NCBI GenBank assembly: GCA_007644065.1
Contig: VJWN01000003.1
Coordinates: forward strand, 1,054,001-1,118,000
Direction of reading: 5' to 3'
DNA length: 64,000 nt
From: Margaritispora aquatica
Taxonomy: Eukaryota; Ascomycota; Leotiomycetes; Helotiales; Discinellaceae
Position 1 is the first letter of the stretch, and each line of letters starts with the position of its first letter. The notes under the pieces were generated by a model, which saw nothing but the letters and a program-made list of their open reading frames with translations, searched no databases and was not told the origin of the DNA. Shown one piece after another: positions 23,513 through 34,666 of this stretch. The translations under genes were made by a program, and so were the position numbers.

Positions 23513-25047
23513 CTAAAAACTCCTCCACAATTTACCTTCCGCCATAAAAGCTCTAGCTTTAGCACCATAAGTCTCCTCAAAAGTTTCATCTTCACCCACC
23601 ACAATGCGATACGACACGTTCGCCCAGCTCCTCGCATTCTCCGCTCTCCCTTTATCTCCCAAAAGCGCATATGCCGTCCAAATCATCAGCCAACACTCCA
23701 CCAGATAATCGACCACCAGTCCCCAATTCTCCACTCCAATGACTCTCGCTTCATCATCTCGCAGGTACACGTTCGCGCCTGTGATGATGAAGCCAAGCAT
23801 CTCCATAGTTTTAAGAGACCCCCAGATTACTTTCTCGGGCTTATCGAGCACGGTGTACATTCGCGTGAGTGCGAGATATGGATCCCAGAGGCCTGTTCTG
23901 GGGACTTCCAAAGCTGATACTGTGTGCGTTGCTTCGAGAGATAGGAGGATCTTCTCAATTCGTGAAGTGTTTACTTTGGTGCAGTCAAATGTACCTTCCG
24001 AACTGCCTGTCGCGAATGCCATTGACAATTGATCTTTCAGCTCAGCTCGTTCCATGACAGTTTTGGGAGTTGTCTTCTTGGCATTATTGCACAGCGAACA
24101 AATACAGGTAAATCCGTAGCCTCTTAATTCCTCTTGTGTTGCTGCATAGTCGTGGTCCTTTGCTGCTGGTATGCGATACGGAAAAGAAAGTTCGGTGTTG
24201 ATAGGCATGTCTTGTGCTGCTCGGATGATTTGCATATCTCCAATAAAGCTACGTCGGCAGTTGCTAAAACATGAATGGTTGATTCGTGCTGCTAAGGGCC
24301 AGACACCGCTTGCGTGGCCGCTGCTCGAATCCGATTTTGCCAGATGTGCAGCACGACTTGATAATGAGCCACCGAATGAGTTCAGGGCTACAACTCGTTC
24401 AATTAGGATTCTGATGGTTTGTTAGTAAGAAGCTTGGTAGAGAATTACGTAACTTACTCGTCCACCAATGGCTTTCCATCTGATCCCGTAGCTGCAATGT
24501 GATCGCCATGATATATATCGTCGAAAGCTGGAATGAGATGCTTGTCGTTTGTAAGCTTTAAAATGATATTCTGTATCAGCGCCGCACTTGTCCCTGCTGT
24601 ACGGTCCTCTGCATCGTCTGCATAGCTGTATGCAAATGCTTTCTCGCAAACAAGAAAGTCACCTGCTCTCACGGCTTTCGTGGTAAACATACCCTGACCC
24701 ATGCCGCTAGTTTTTCGGACTTCGGCAGCACCAACGTATGTAGCATGATCAAGGCAAGGCAGCCTTAGACTCGACGCTTCTGAATACATAACTCGGAAAT
24801 TGTAAAAGCCTCTCTGCTGTTCTAACAAGCGTGAGATCGTTCTCTTCAATTCTAACTTAGCTGATCTGCTTCCAGGGAATACCTTGCAGACGTCTTTGAG
24901 TATATTGGAGGATTCTCGAAAGTGAGCCGAGTGATAGAGCTTCCTTGCTGCGTCAAGTAGCTCATCCTGGGGCTGAGGAGATACCAAGTCTGCATCTGGT
25001 AGATTGCTATAAAAGCTCTCCACGTGCTTTTGTGCAACAATAGCCAT
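23513..25047 (-). CDS. SET domain protein (putative lysine methyltransferase)
   Basis: Exons 24458-25047 and 23513-24410, with a 47-bp intron, give 495 aa. The N-terminal part is helical and TPR-like (LLDAARKLYHSAHFRESSNILKDVC in two overlapping helices). A SET-N segment follows around residues 110-135 with GMGQGMFTTKAVRAGDFLVCEK. The SET-C motif is RINHSCFSNC at about residue 240, followed by DMQIIRAAQDMPINTELSFPY. A cysteine cluster (YGFTCICSLC) after it fits a post-SET zinc site. The rest is a helical C-terminal region resembling the TPR part of SMYD-type proteins. The substrate is unknown. No MYND finger is visible within the SET domain. The start lies shortly after an upstream stop. Confidence 0.88.
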
Positions 25048-26083
25048 ATCTTTCGTTGTAGATGATTTCTATTAGATTGATTTGGAGCAAGAGAATACAA
25101 AATACATTTTGGAGCTGTCCCACCTACATCTTATACCATGAGTATCCATAAGTATATATTACAGCCGCGACTCAAAGATGATAATTGACCGCATTTGCCT
25201 TACATTGACCAATTGAACCCAAGGATATCGCTTTTTAAATCAGCCTTGCATGAGGTGGTTTTTGTGAGCTGGTAAAACATGGCGTGATGTTAAAAATATT
25301 TGGCAGGAAATAATCCTTACCACTTTGTGGAGGATTTAGCTAGCATTCTGATATCCGTCTTCTACGTCATGTCTAGAGATAATGCTTATGTACTGACTTC
25401 CAAAGAAGCCATTTGGTCTTAATGATAAATTGATAACCGAACAGGCAAAGGATCAGAATAGTCGTAGCCTCACGACGATAACCCATCACGAAAGATAAAC
25501 TTGACAAAGATATTACAAATCCGAAAAAGAGACTAAAGCAAAAACTTATTGTATATCAAAGCGTGTACGATACACAGGTAGTTAGATAATCAAGTGTATA
25601 ACTGAAAAAATAAAAACCTATTGTCTGAATCATCAAGTCTTTTTCCTTTTAACTTGGTACCTCAACTTGAGGTCTCGGCCTTGGATTTGTTTAGCAACAT
25701 TGAATTTCTCGATTGCCGACCTCTAAAGATAGGTTAAAGAATATTCTTTACACTCGTCAAATGGAGAAGTAAACCGGTGTCGATCCGACTCTTGGAATTT
25801 CTAGAAGTGAAGCTGAAGCTGAAGCCACGCTATTCGGGTAAATGATCCGAGGGCTTAAAAGGGATAATGCTCCGGATCAGGTCAGGGGTTCGCCCCTCAC
25901 ACGTGACATATACCTAGGGTCCTCGATTCGAAGAATGCCCCACCATCCGCACCAGTTCCCCACTTGGAACACTTCAGCCAGCACCGTCAAGCTCAAGCTC
26001 ACCGTTTGTCTCAAAGCACCCATCTTTCGACTTAATTTTCTATTCTCTTTCTCAATATCTCTGCTCAAAATCAAACCGGAACC
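25048..26083. promoter_or_regulatory. Head-to-head intergenic region, SET gene / HET-C2 gene
   Basis: About 1 kb separates the two divergent start codons, and no coding frame is supported. Near its right end, at 25900-25905, there is a CACGTG E-box, 179 bp before the HET-C2 ATG. A short inverted pair AGGGG...CCCCT around 25884-25898 resembles stress-response (STRE-like) elements in opposite orientation. Both assignments are motif-based. Confidence 0.4.
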
Positions 26084-26906
26084 ATGGCAACAGTAAACGC
26101 ATACCCACCAGGAGGAACCTTCCTCGACACCATCAAGACCTCATTTGTCGATGTTCCCGTCAACAAGGAGAAGGACAATGCTGTGTCTACCACTGAATTC
26201 CTGGAAGCGGCTGAGTCGTTGACGACTTTGTTTGGTAATTCTTCTTCTTTTCAATATGTTAGTTTAGGCCAGCAGCTAACTCTCTGTTAAAAGATGTATT
26301 GGGATCCATGGCTTTCAACCCCGTCAAGAGTGACATGCTGGGCAATGTCAAGGTACCCCACCTCTCGACACACCTATACGAGACTATTGAGCTCACACAG
26401 CCTAGAAAATAAGAGATAGACAACTCGCTGCTCCTGCCGAATCTGCCACCATCCAAGATCTCGTCATCAACGAGCTAAAGACAAAGAAACACGTTGCTAC
26501 CGAAGGTCTGGTCTGGCTGGTCCGGTATGTCTACACTACTCATTCCCACCCTTGAAACACTTCCCTTTCCCGTCCCCAAACACACAACCACGAATCTAAC
26601 ACCCCAAACAGAGGCCTCGATTTCACCGCCATTGCATTAACCCAAAACCTTGCCGATGCATCTCAAGAGCTCTCGGTTTCCTTCCGCAACGCATATGGCA
26701 ACACCCTCAAGCCCCACCACTCCTTCCTGGTGAAGCCTGTCTTCTCAGCCGCCATGTCCGCCTGCCCTTACCGCAAGGACTTCTACATCAAGCTGGGAGA
26801 GGACCCCGAGAAGGTTGCAGAGGAATTGAGGGTATGGTTGGCTGCTCTGGAGCAGGTATTGGCTATTTTGAAGGGGTTCTTGGATCGCAAGGAGGCGAAG
26901 TGGTAG
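26084..26906 (+). CDS. het-c2: Glycolipid transfer protein, HET-C2 family
   Basis: A cytosolic carrier that moves glycosphingolipids between membranes. In Podospora anserina the orthologue het-c is also a heterokaryon-incompatibility determinant. Exons 26084-26234, 26294-26352, 26406-26524 and 26612-26906 encode 207 aa, matching the usual length. The GLTP fold is clear. FLEAAESLTTLFDVLGS and NPVKSDMLGNVKKIRDRQ carry the headgroup-binding Asp, Asn and Lys; GLVWLVRGLDF carries the stacking Trp; and YGNTLKPHHSF carries the binding His. The C-terminus ends LAILKGFLDRKEAKW. The third exon can be read with either of two nearby acceptors; the one at 26405 gives NVKKIRD, which agrees with the family. 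A short frame extending exon 1 through its intron reaches a stop at once. Confidence 0.95.
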
Positions 26907-27348
26907 ATGCTATGGGGAGGATCAGCATAAATGAAGCATTTTTGGCGACATGAGTGTTGATAGAGCGTAGTTCTCTGAAAATTAAAATACGATCACCAAA
27001 ATGTTTTCTGTTTTCCTGACATCAGTGTCAGATTGGTGCATGAGGTTCATTTCAAAAGCTCCATAGTCTCGAGTTCCACTTTCGTACATGGTCTCCTTAT
27101 TAAACTCCTACATATAACTCGCTGAAAACCGTGAGGGTGCTTACGATGGTAATTACTTCCACCATCATGGACCAAAGAGATCCTTCATCCATTGACATTT
27201 CCCGACCAAATCTCGTCCACGCGATGCCCTGAAAGCCCAGCCAAACCTAATCCATGCACAAATGTGTGTTTCCGTCCATCCTGCCCAAACCACCCAAACT
27301 CCGTGCTATGATTTAACTCAGTTCAAAGTCAAACAGCTTCCAGAGCCA

Positions 27349-28422
27349 TCATAATCTTCTGAATACTCCTCTCGGCCTCAGACCAAGGAGAGAGCATGAT
27401 TTCCGAAAGACGTATCGGATATCGCCGCGTATGTAAGTCTTCCGCTTAACTTTCGCCAAGTTGATGACTGGTACTTCCTCGCCATAGTCATGTCGCAAAT
27501 AAGCCGCCATCGGTCGTAGTAAATTAATGTGGCGTTCCCTGTGTGCTTCATCTTCGATAAAGGTATCGTCGTCCAATCCCAACTCGTGAAGTCTGTCGGG
27601 CATTTCAATCTCCTTCAGAGTTGTGCCATTCTCGCCAGGCCACACTGAGGTACGAAACCGTGTTTTTCCCTTGGATGTCGAATCATCTGCAATGATTAAT
27701 TCCCGCAGCGAGGGAAATACGCTCTTGAATCTGGGCTGTGGAGAATGACCCGCAATTCCCGAGAGAAGGGAAATCAATTGCGCTCGTTCCGCATCGAACG
27801 CCACTCTCTCCCATCCCTTCATAACACCCGCGCCATCTTCCTCTTCCTCCAAAAGCATAAACATAATGAACAGTCCCATCAAGCTATTCAACAGTAGTGT
27901 ATCCAGTTTCGGGCTGAAATAGAATCGCAGTATACCCTTCCCACTCGTTGTGTTTGGTGGCGTAAACTCCATTAACTCGTAATTGCTCATTGCTACCATT
28001 CGTGATTCGTGGCATACATGGAATATGTTTGGCGTCTTGCAGCTATTCGAACGGAAGGTCATACGGTCATCGTAGAGTTTGGCACATGGGTGGAGTTCGT
28101 GCACTCGAGGTTCGCAAGCAGCCTGCCATATCTGCAAACGTAACTCCGTCGGCAGCTCTCTGAATCTGTGGAATTTGGATCGTTTGAAGGGTCGAGCGAA
28201 GGTTTGACGAGCTTTGCTGAGGGTGGTGCTGCTACAAGTTGGAGTAGATCTGGGGTTTGCTTGTTGTATTTGCACTGCAGGCTTCTGCGGCACTACTTGT
28301 TCGACAGGATTGGCATTAATATCTTGCAGACTCGGCTCATCGACCTTGGCTATTGTGTGCTCCTGTATGGCCAGCATTGTGAAAACGAGCAGTGGAAGTG
28401 CCGGATATTTGATCGTGGTCAA
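27349..28422 (-). CDS. 2EXR domain protein
   Basis: A single-exon frame of 357 aa. After an N-terminal extension of about 85 residues, it carries FHRFRELPTELRLQIWQAACEPRV. This is the conserved FxxLPxELRxxIW motif of the fungus-specific 2EXR (F-box-like) family. CKTPNIFHVCHESRMVAMSNYEL follows, then the strand FYFSPKLDTLLL typical of these proteins. The first 25 residues are hydrophobic (ALPLLVFTMLAIQEH), which is unusual for this family. The true start may be a downstream ATG, or exon 1 may be shorter. The function of 2EXR proteins is unknown; they are numerous in Leotiomycetes and Sordariomycetes. Confidence 0.82.
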   Translation of the reverse strand: MTTIKYPALPLLVFTMLAIQEHTIAKVDEPSLQDINANPVEQVVPQKPAVQIQQANPRSTPTCSSTTLSKARQTFARPFKRSKFHRFRELPTELRLQIWQAACEPRVHELHPCAKLYDDRMTFRSNSCKTPNIFHVCHESRMVAMSNYELMEFTPPNTTSGKGILRFYFSPKLDTLLLNSLMGLFIMFMLLEEEEDGAGVMKGWERVAFDAERAQLISLLSGIAGHSPQPRFKSVFPSLRELIIADDSTSKGKTRFRTSVWPGENGTTLKEIEMPDRLHELGLDDDTFIEDEAHRERHINLLRPMAAYLRHDYGEEVPVINLAKVKRKTYIRGDIRYVFRKSCSLLGLRPRGVFRRL

Positions 28423-29199
28423 GTTGGTCCTCGGCGGCGTAGGTAGTTGCGAGCTTGAAAAGCGATCAAATCCAGATTCGAAGATCTCCGCGACGACGTG
28501 GAAGAGAAGGGCGGTATGTACAAGAATTGCAGATTTGATAGGATGATTTAATCCGTCTCTTGACGTGGTGATGTGCTGTTTTGTTTGCGTTGTTTCAGGC
28601 TGTTCCGACCCGATCGAGGTTGGACAAGATGTTAAGTAAGCTCCGATTGTTGTCGGCTCGCTGTGACAACCGCGACGATGTACCAGGAGAATGGGAGATA
28701 CGAAAGCCCGAGTCCTGAACTCTTATAACGAGAAATTCAAGTTCATTTAAGTCTGAGTGATGGTTGCGGATGCTTTGGAGGTGGGGTGGTGCAAGGATCT
28801 CATCCAGCTGACGGATGCGATCTCGCTGGTCTCAGCTGGAAGATCGACGACCAGCTTCCGAAGGCTGGATTATTGAAGAGCAATGCCTTGCAATGAAGGA
28901 GACATCAATGATTGTTTGCTCGATCCGATGTAATTTGGAATGCTTGACTTCTTGTTGACTATTTGTTTTTTAATAACAACAGGATGCTTCAACTCCAACC
29001 CACCTACTTTCTTTTAAGTCATATGTGAAGCTTTTTAAGCTTTTTGCACTTGCTCCTGATTCTTGACTTTCTTTTTTTTTTTTTTTAAATCCAATGATAT
29101 ATTCAATGCAGTGCAATGCCATAATCAGTTCGATTGGAGATCCATGATTTAGCAATGATCGCAGCCGATTTTTTTTTATTCATTATGGAATATTCTCAT
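28423..29199. other. Intergenic region with poly-T tract
   Basis: There is no supported coding frame. A homopolymer run of about 18 T lies near 29070. The left part should hold the promoter of the 2EXR gene and the right part the 3' end of the METTL16 homologue. Confidence 0.4.
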
Positions 29200-30763
29200 C
29201 TATTGTGGAATCATGCAATCTTCGAGTTTGCGTTTCAACATACCACAAAAACTTTCAAAAAGCACACTATCACGTCCTTTCATCCATCGAATTATGACCC
29301 TAGAACCAGGCTGACCTCCTGACAGTGCTTCAATCCCTATCCTGAATCCAAAAGCCATTTCCGTGTCCTCGTCTTTAGATAGTGGTGGATCTTGATGGGG
29401 TTTTTGTCGACGGGAAGCGCGAGACCACACTGCCTTTTCACTGAATCCAAGTCCTGTCAAGATATTGGCTCTCCACATCCACTTCAGTGGTAATTGTGAA
29501 ACTGTTTCGTTGACTTTCTGACCGGCCACCAGAGCATTGACATTTAACTAAACGAGTCAGTAAACACAACAATTTAAGGGGTAGTATTGTGAAAATCTTA
29601 CAACAATAATATATTCTGTCGGAAAAGGTAATTTGAATCTTGGTAGACTTGGTACTCCTCTTGCAACTGCAACGCTTGGCCTCAAGTCATCAAAGCTCCA
29701 AGCAATTCCCCATCTTCTCGTTCGGTTGCCTTGCACAAATTCGGTCACTGCATAGTTGTTGATACCTCTGTCCCAGAGCTTTTGCACAATGATAGGCAGG
29801 CTGGAGAATTTGCCAAGCATGGAAGTATACCACTGCACACAGTCTCGGCGCTCAAAACTTTCGTCTATTAACCGTGAAACAAAGGCAATTTCCCCTCCTG
29901 CTGTGACCATCTCGTTCTCAGATCCAGTGCAAGCTGTGAAAGGAGGCCGCTGTTTGGCGGCAGCTGATGCTAGCATTTCTGCTTTGGACTCATAGAAAGG
30001 CGGATTGCACATACAGAAGTCCATCCTAACTCGCTATTAGTGAGAGATTAGATCTAGGGTGATGAGACGTACATCTCAATTTCCATCTGACCTAATGGTA
30101 ATAATGGACCATTTGGCTTGGTCTGAAGCAGTTTAATCCTCTGCTGGAGTTTGTTATTTTGAACATTCTGTCTAGCAAATTGCAAACTTTTTTCATCGAT
30201 ATCTTCATATTTAGTCAGCTTAGACAGTTTCCTTGGATATTGAGCTCACCTGTAGCTGCAAACCTCCAGTTTGGAAACTGAGCACATCCTAGAAGTGGAT
30301 AAATACAGCTTGCTCCGGTACCAATATCAAGACCAAGGACCTCTCTTTCAGCATCATAGATGTCGCTGTACTGATCACTTGTCGTCTGAAGAAGATTATG
30401 TATCCATAACAAGTAGTTGAGTCGGTTTGGAACCTGGGATATTTAGACCATATTATAAAGAAAGTCTGAGGCATGCTGACTGGCGGGCACAGTCTATCAT
30501 CAGGAAGTGTGAGGCTGAGGCCAAAATCTCTCTTCAACAAAGATTTTGTCAATTGCTGAACACACTCTGGGTTGCTAAAATCGAGCTGCCCATTTGATCT
30601 CAATCTTGGTAATGTTAGCTGGTGATTCTGTGCTGACGCAACAGCATCCAGATTTGATACTGCATTTATAGATATTCACTCACAACTTAGCAAAGTCGCC
30701 ATCTTGAACTGCTAGAGCCGCAAAATCGATATCGTTCTTGTAGATATCAAATGGTTGTGTCAT
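29200..30763 (-). CDS. METTL16-type RNA N6-adenosine methyltransferase
   Basis: This is the fungal orthologue of METTL16 / Mtl16 / METT-10, which methylates A43-type adenosine in U6 snRNA and some mRNA hairpins. Six exons (30684-30763, 30481-30604, 30250-30433, 30073-30202, 29602-30025, 29200-29547) join without gaps in phase to 429 aa; four of the five introns are 47-54 bp. The N-terminal RNA-binding module includes SNGQLDFSNPECVQQLTKSL and FGLSLTLPDDRLCPPVPNRL. The SAM-binding loop is LGLDIGTGASCIYPLLG (about 93-108). The catalytic motif is NPPF (about 180-183). TEFVQGNRTRRWGIAWSF is a further family hallmark. The C-terminal 110 residues correspond only in part to the animal VCR region. It lies in tandem downstream of the macrodomain gene, 258 bp apart. 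Confidence 0.93.
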
Positions 30764-31021
30764 TTTGGTGAAGTTAATGGAACAACTAGAATTATGCGTC
30801 GCTTGTCCCCTGTCGTGGGGCAAATACCCCTTCACATCAACCCCGCACTCATTACGAGCGAAATCACTTGACTATACATGTAACAAAAAACTCTAGTTAA
30901 AGAATCGATATTGTCATTATTCATGCCTGGTCCGCTAAGATATCCATAGACCCTTATTACTCTAAGCGGCTGCGGCCTAGCTCTAAACGCCATCGCAATC
31001 AGAAATCAAACTGGGTATCTT

Positions 31022-31989
31022 TTAAACATCTTCAGTCGCTGGCTTGACCTTCTTTGCAATATGACCATCCTCAGCTGGCTCTGCCAATGGCACATCTGGC
31101 AAAGTAACCTTGGCTCCATCTGCAGTATCCAAAACCATTCCATCGACAGGCGCCTCGGCCGATTCTTCCTTGATTAACCCATTGTCTGCGCTTTCACCAG
31201 CTTCCACTTCCTCCCACTCACTTTCACCTTCTGCTTGAAGGTGTTCTGCGTCGATGACGTCCTTATGATCAGCAGATTCTGTTTCATTGGCCTCGGGTTC
31301 TGTTGATGGAAAGAAGTATCTAGTAAAATTAGAAGCGTCATGCAACAATCAGGGACCACTTACGGAAGCCATGTGTTATAAGCATCGACATCTTTGGGCA
31401 TGAATGTCACGAAGATGATCTTTTCCAACTTGTCACCATCAACACCTCCCAAAAAGGTTTTGACGGCCTGAGTTGCAACTCGAGCAGCGGCACTGCTTGG
31501 ATATCCATAAACCCCAGTGCTTAAAGCAGAGAACGCAATAGACCTGCAATTATTCTGCACTGCGAGCTCTAGACTAGTGGTGTAACAGCTAGCCAGTTCC
31601 CTTGCACATCTCTCCTTGAAACTATAATAATAGACAGGTCCAACGGCATGTATAACCTTCTTACAAGGCAATTCGAAAGCATCTGTGATCTTCGCCGATC
31701 CAGTATCGCAACCATCAAGCTTCCGTGTGGCTTCTAAGAGCTTAGGTCCTGCTGCTCTATGGATCGCGCCATCCACACCACCTCCACCAAGAAGGCTGTT
31801 GTTGGCAGCATTGACAATAGCATCGACTTCTAGCTTCGTGATGTCCGCACGAATGACGCAAATTCGATCGTTGTAGGACTGCGATGGAGTAGGGGCCGCA
31901 TCACCGAGATCTCGGGTGTCGGGTGTGAGCTTCTTGAGGTGATATAAGAGGGATACGGTTGGTATCTCATCGACTGGTATAACCGGCAT
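31022..31989 (-). CDS. Macrodomain protein (MacroD/YmdB-type ADP-ribose hydrolase)
   Basis: Exons 31364-31989 and 31022-31319, with a 44-bp intron, give 307 aa. The macrodomain spans about residues 40-208. The ADP-ribose loop contains DAIVNAANNSLLGGGGVDGA, with the IHRAAG helix right after it, and the second loop is FSALSTGVYGYP. These features fit the MacroD subgroup, which removes mono-ADP-ribose from acidic residues or deacetylates O-acetyl-ADP-ribose. The second exon adds about 100 acidic, disordered residues (Glu/Asp/Ala-rich, ending HIAKKVKPATEDV). The basic patch in that ending could be a nuclear signal. The gene is head-to-head with glutaminyl-tRNA synthetase, 379 bp between starts. 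Confidence 0.93.
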
Positions 31990-32142
31990 GATGGCTGTAA
32001 TATCGGATTTCGTTTTGTGTTAGGAGGAATGTAGTCGCATTGTTATCAAGAGCCCAACTCCTAGCCAGCAATTATGACGAGAGAGGTGAGGAGGGTAAGG
32101 TAAGGTAACCTAGAAGGTATCAACCCCGCGTGCTTGTATCTG

Positions 32143-32150
32143 TCACGTGA
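32143..32150. promoter_or_regulatory. Palindromic E-box TCACGTGA in shared promoter
   Basis: A perfect 8-bp palindrome centred on CACGTG lies between the macrodomain gene start (31989) and the GlnRS start (32369). It matches sites of bHLH factors such as Cbf1/CPF1. Its position suggests it could serve both genes. Binding is inferred from the motif only. Confidence 0.5.
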
Positions 32151-32368
32151 TATGGAGGGGTACTGAAAACGGGACAAGAGCTTCAAACGCTAACACCTTC
32201 TAAATTGTCTGTGCCCCTCCAACGATACCTGGACAGTGTTGCTGATTGACTCACACGACTTCATCGTTCTTTACTTTACTCTAGAACACTATACTCAGTA
32301 CAAGAAATCCACGCGGCAACATTACACTCTCAATTGACTCCCCAGTTGCCAACAAAAATTGCACAGTC

Positions 32369-34333
32369 ATGGCGGATGCAACCAAAGAGCAGACCGCTGC
32401 CAAAATGCAGCTTGATGAGGAGACAGGTGAGATGGTTTCGAAGGGAGAGCTGAAGAAGAGATTGGCCAAACGTGCGAAGAAAGCAGCAACCGCCAAAGCT
32501 AAATCGGAGGCTCCCTCAGTATCTGTGGCTCCAAAAGCTACACCAGCGAAGACTGAGGAGGCCAGCGCACCAGAACCTATGAACATTTTTGCCCAGGGAT
32601 GGCTACAAGATGTTTTCAACGAGCGCCCGATCAAGCCAGTGGTGACACGATTTCCTCCTGAGCCAAATGGATACCTACACATTGGACATGCTAAAGCGAT
32701 CGCAATCAATTTCGGCTTCGCAAAATATCATGGTGGGGAATGTTATCTGAGATTTGACGATACAAATCCTGAGGCTGAGGAGGAGAAGTACTTCACAGCA
32801 ATCAAGGACATCATTAAATGGCTAGGATTCACTCCTAAGGAGGTGACTTACTCGAGTGACAACTTTGATAAGCTATACGAAAAGGCTGAAGAGCTTATCA
32901 AATACGAGAAAGCATATGTGTGTCATTGTGGAGGTTTGTTTACATTCTTCAGTTTGTCAGCTAGAGACTAAAACCTCGTAGATGTTGAAATCAAGGCTCA
33001 GAGAGGAGGCGAAGAGCGTGGGCCACGATTTCGATGCAAGCATGCTGATCAAACTGTCGAGCACAATCTCACCGAGTTCAGAGCTATGAGAGATGGTAAA
33101 TATAAACCACGTGAAGCCTTCCTCCGAATGAAACAAAATATCGAGGATGGTAATCCCCAAATGTGGGATTTGGCAGCATATCGAGTTCTAGACGCCGAGC
33201 ACCACAGGACTGGACCGAAGTGGAAGATTTATCCTACGTACGATTTCACTCATTGTCTCTGCGATAGCTTTGAGAATATCACACACTCCCTCTGCACAAC
33301 GGAATTTGTCCAATCAAGAGTATCATACGAATGGTTGAATAAGACTCTGAAGGTTTATGAGCCAATGCAAAGAGAGTATGGCCGTCTCAATATCACGGGC
33401 ACCGTCCTATCAAAGCGCAAGATTGCCAAACTAGTAAACGAGGGACATGTTCGAGGATGGGATGATCCACGACTTTTCACTCTCATTGCAATCAGAAGAC
33501 GAGGTGTACCACCTGGAGCTATTCTCGAATTTGTCAGTGAGCTTGGTGTCACGACTACTGGTTCGAATATTCAGTTAGCTCGTTTTGATCAGACAATCAG
33601 GAGGTACTTGGAACAAACCGTGCCTCGTCTGATGCTGGTACTTGACCCTGTTCCTGTAGTGATCGAGGATGCCGAAGAAATGGACATCGAACTACCTTTT
33701 TCGACGAAGGTTGCTGCTATGGGCAGCCACAAGGTTAAGTTCACCAAAACTGTCTACATCGATAGAAGCGACTTCCGAGAGACTGATAGCAAGGATTACT
33801 TTCGTCTCGCCCCGGAAAAGTCTGTGGGTCTCTTTAAGGTTCCATACCCCATCAAAGCTGTATCCTTTGCAAAAGATGGCGACAAAGTCACCGAAATCAG
33901 AGCTGTGTTTGATAAGTCAGGTGCGAAGCCCAAAACTTACATTCAATGGGTTCCAGAGAATTCAAGAAAGGTGGAGGTTCGGATTCATAATGCTTTGTTC
34001 AAGAGTGAGAAGCCGGACAATGCTGAAGGGGGCTTCTTGTGCGACATCAACCCCACCAGTGAAGAGATTTGGCCTAGCGCTATGATCGAGTCTGGTTTTG
34101 ATGAAGTCAAGAAGCGGGCGCCATGGCCTGAGGCTGCTGGGGAGTCCGAATTGGGCAAAGGAGGCCTCGAATCTGTCAGATTCCAGGCAATGCGCGTTGC
34201 ATATATGGTGAGATGCCCTTCTTTTACACGTATTGACCATACTAAATATTTCTAGGCCATGGATTCTGATAGCACAGATGACAAAATAATCCTCAATCGT
34301 ATTGTCAGCTTGAAAGAGGATGGTGGAAAGTGA
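32369..34333 (+). CDS. GLN4: Glutaminyl-tRNA synthetase, cytosolic
   Basis: The enzyme charges tRNA-Gln with glutamine in the cytosol. Exons 32369-32933, 32982-34207 and 34256-34333 join in phase to 622 aa. An extension rich in Lys, Ala and Glu (about residues 1-70) precedes the class Ia catalytic core, which begins [20 protein letters not shown] with the HIGH motif near residue 105. The second ATP motif is VLSKRKI near residue 330. [14 protein letters not shown] lies between the core and the anticodon-binding beta-barrels, which contain [16 protein letters not shown]. The RFPPEPNG and [11 protein letters not shown] segments distinguish GlnRS from archaeal-type GluRS. The N-terminal appended domain of yeast Gln4 appears shortened. 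A tRNA-Gln gene lies 8.3 kb downstream. Confidence 0.95.
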
Positions 34334-34666
34334 GACTTTGTTTGGGAAACTGGGAGTTTGAGCGAAGGAAGCATTGCAGGAGTTTATAGAGATGAACGAA
34401 GGTCATGAGGCGCAAAAGTGAAGTACTAATGTTCTAGTATCTTGCTTTTGATCAGGCTCTTTGTCACGGCTTATCAAAGAACAATAGATATTTGTTATGA
34501 AACACTAAGTCCGCTTGCAGTGAATCGTAGTTTTCCCATGAAAGGAAGATCATCGATAGCAATTGGTCTCACCAGCTGAGATCTGGAACTTGCGGAAACC
34601 CATGATAACCTTCGATTCTATTCTCAGTGAGCTAATCTGGTTGTGTGTTGATTTTTCTTACTCAAC

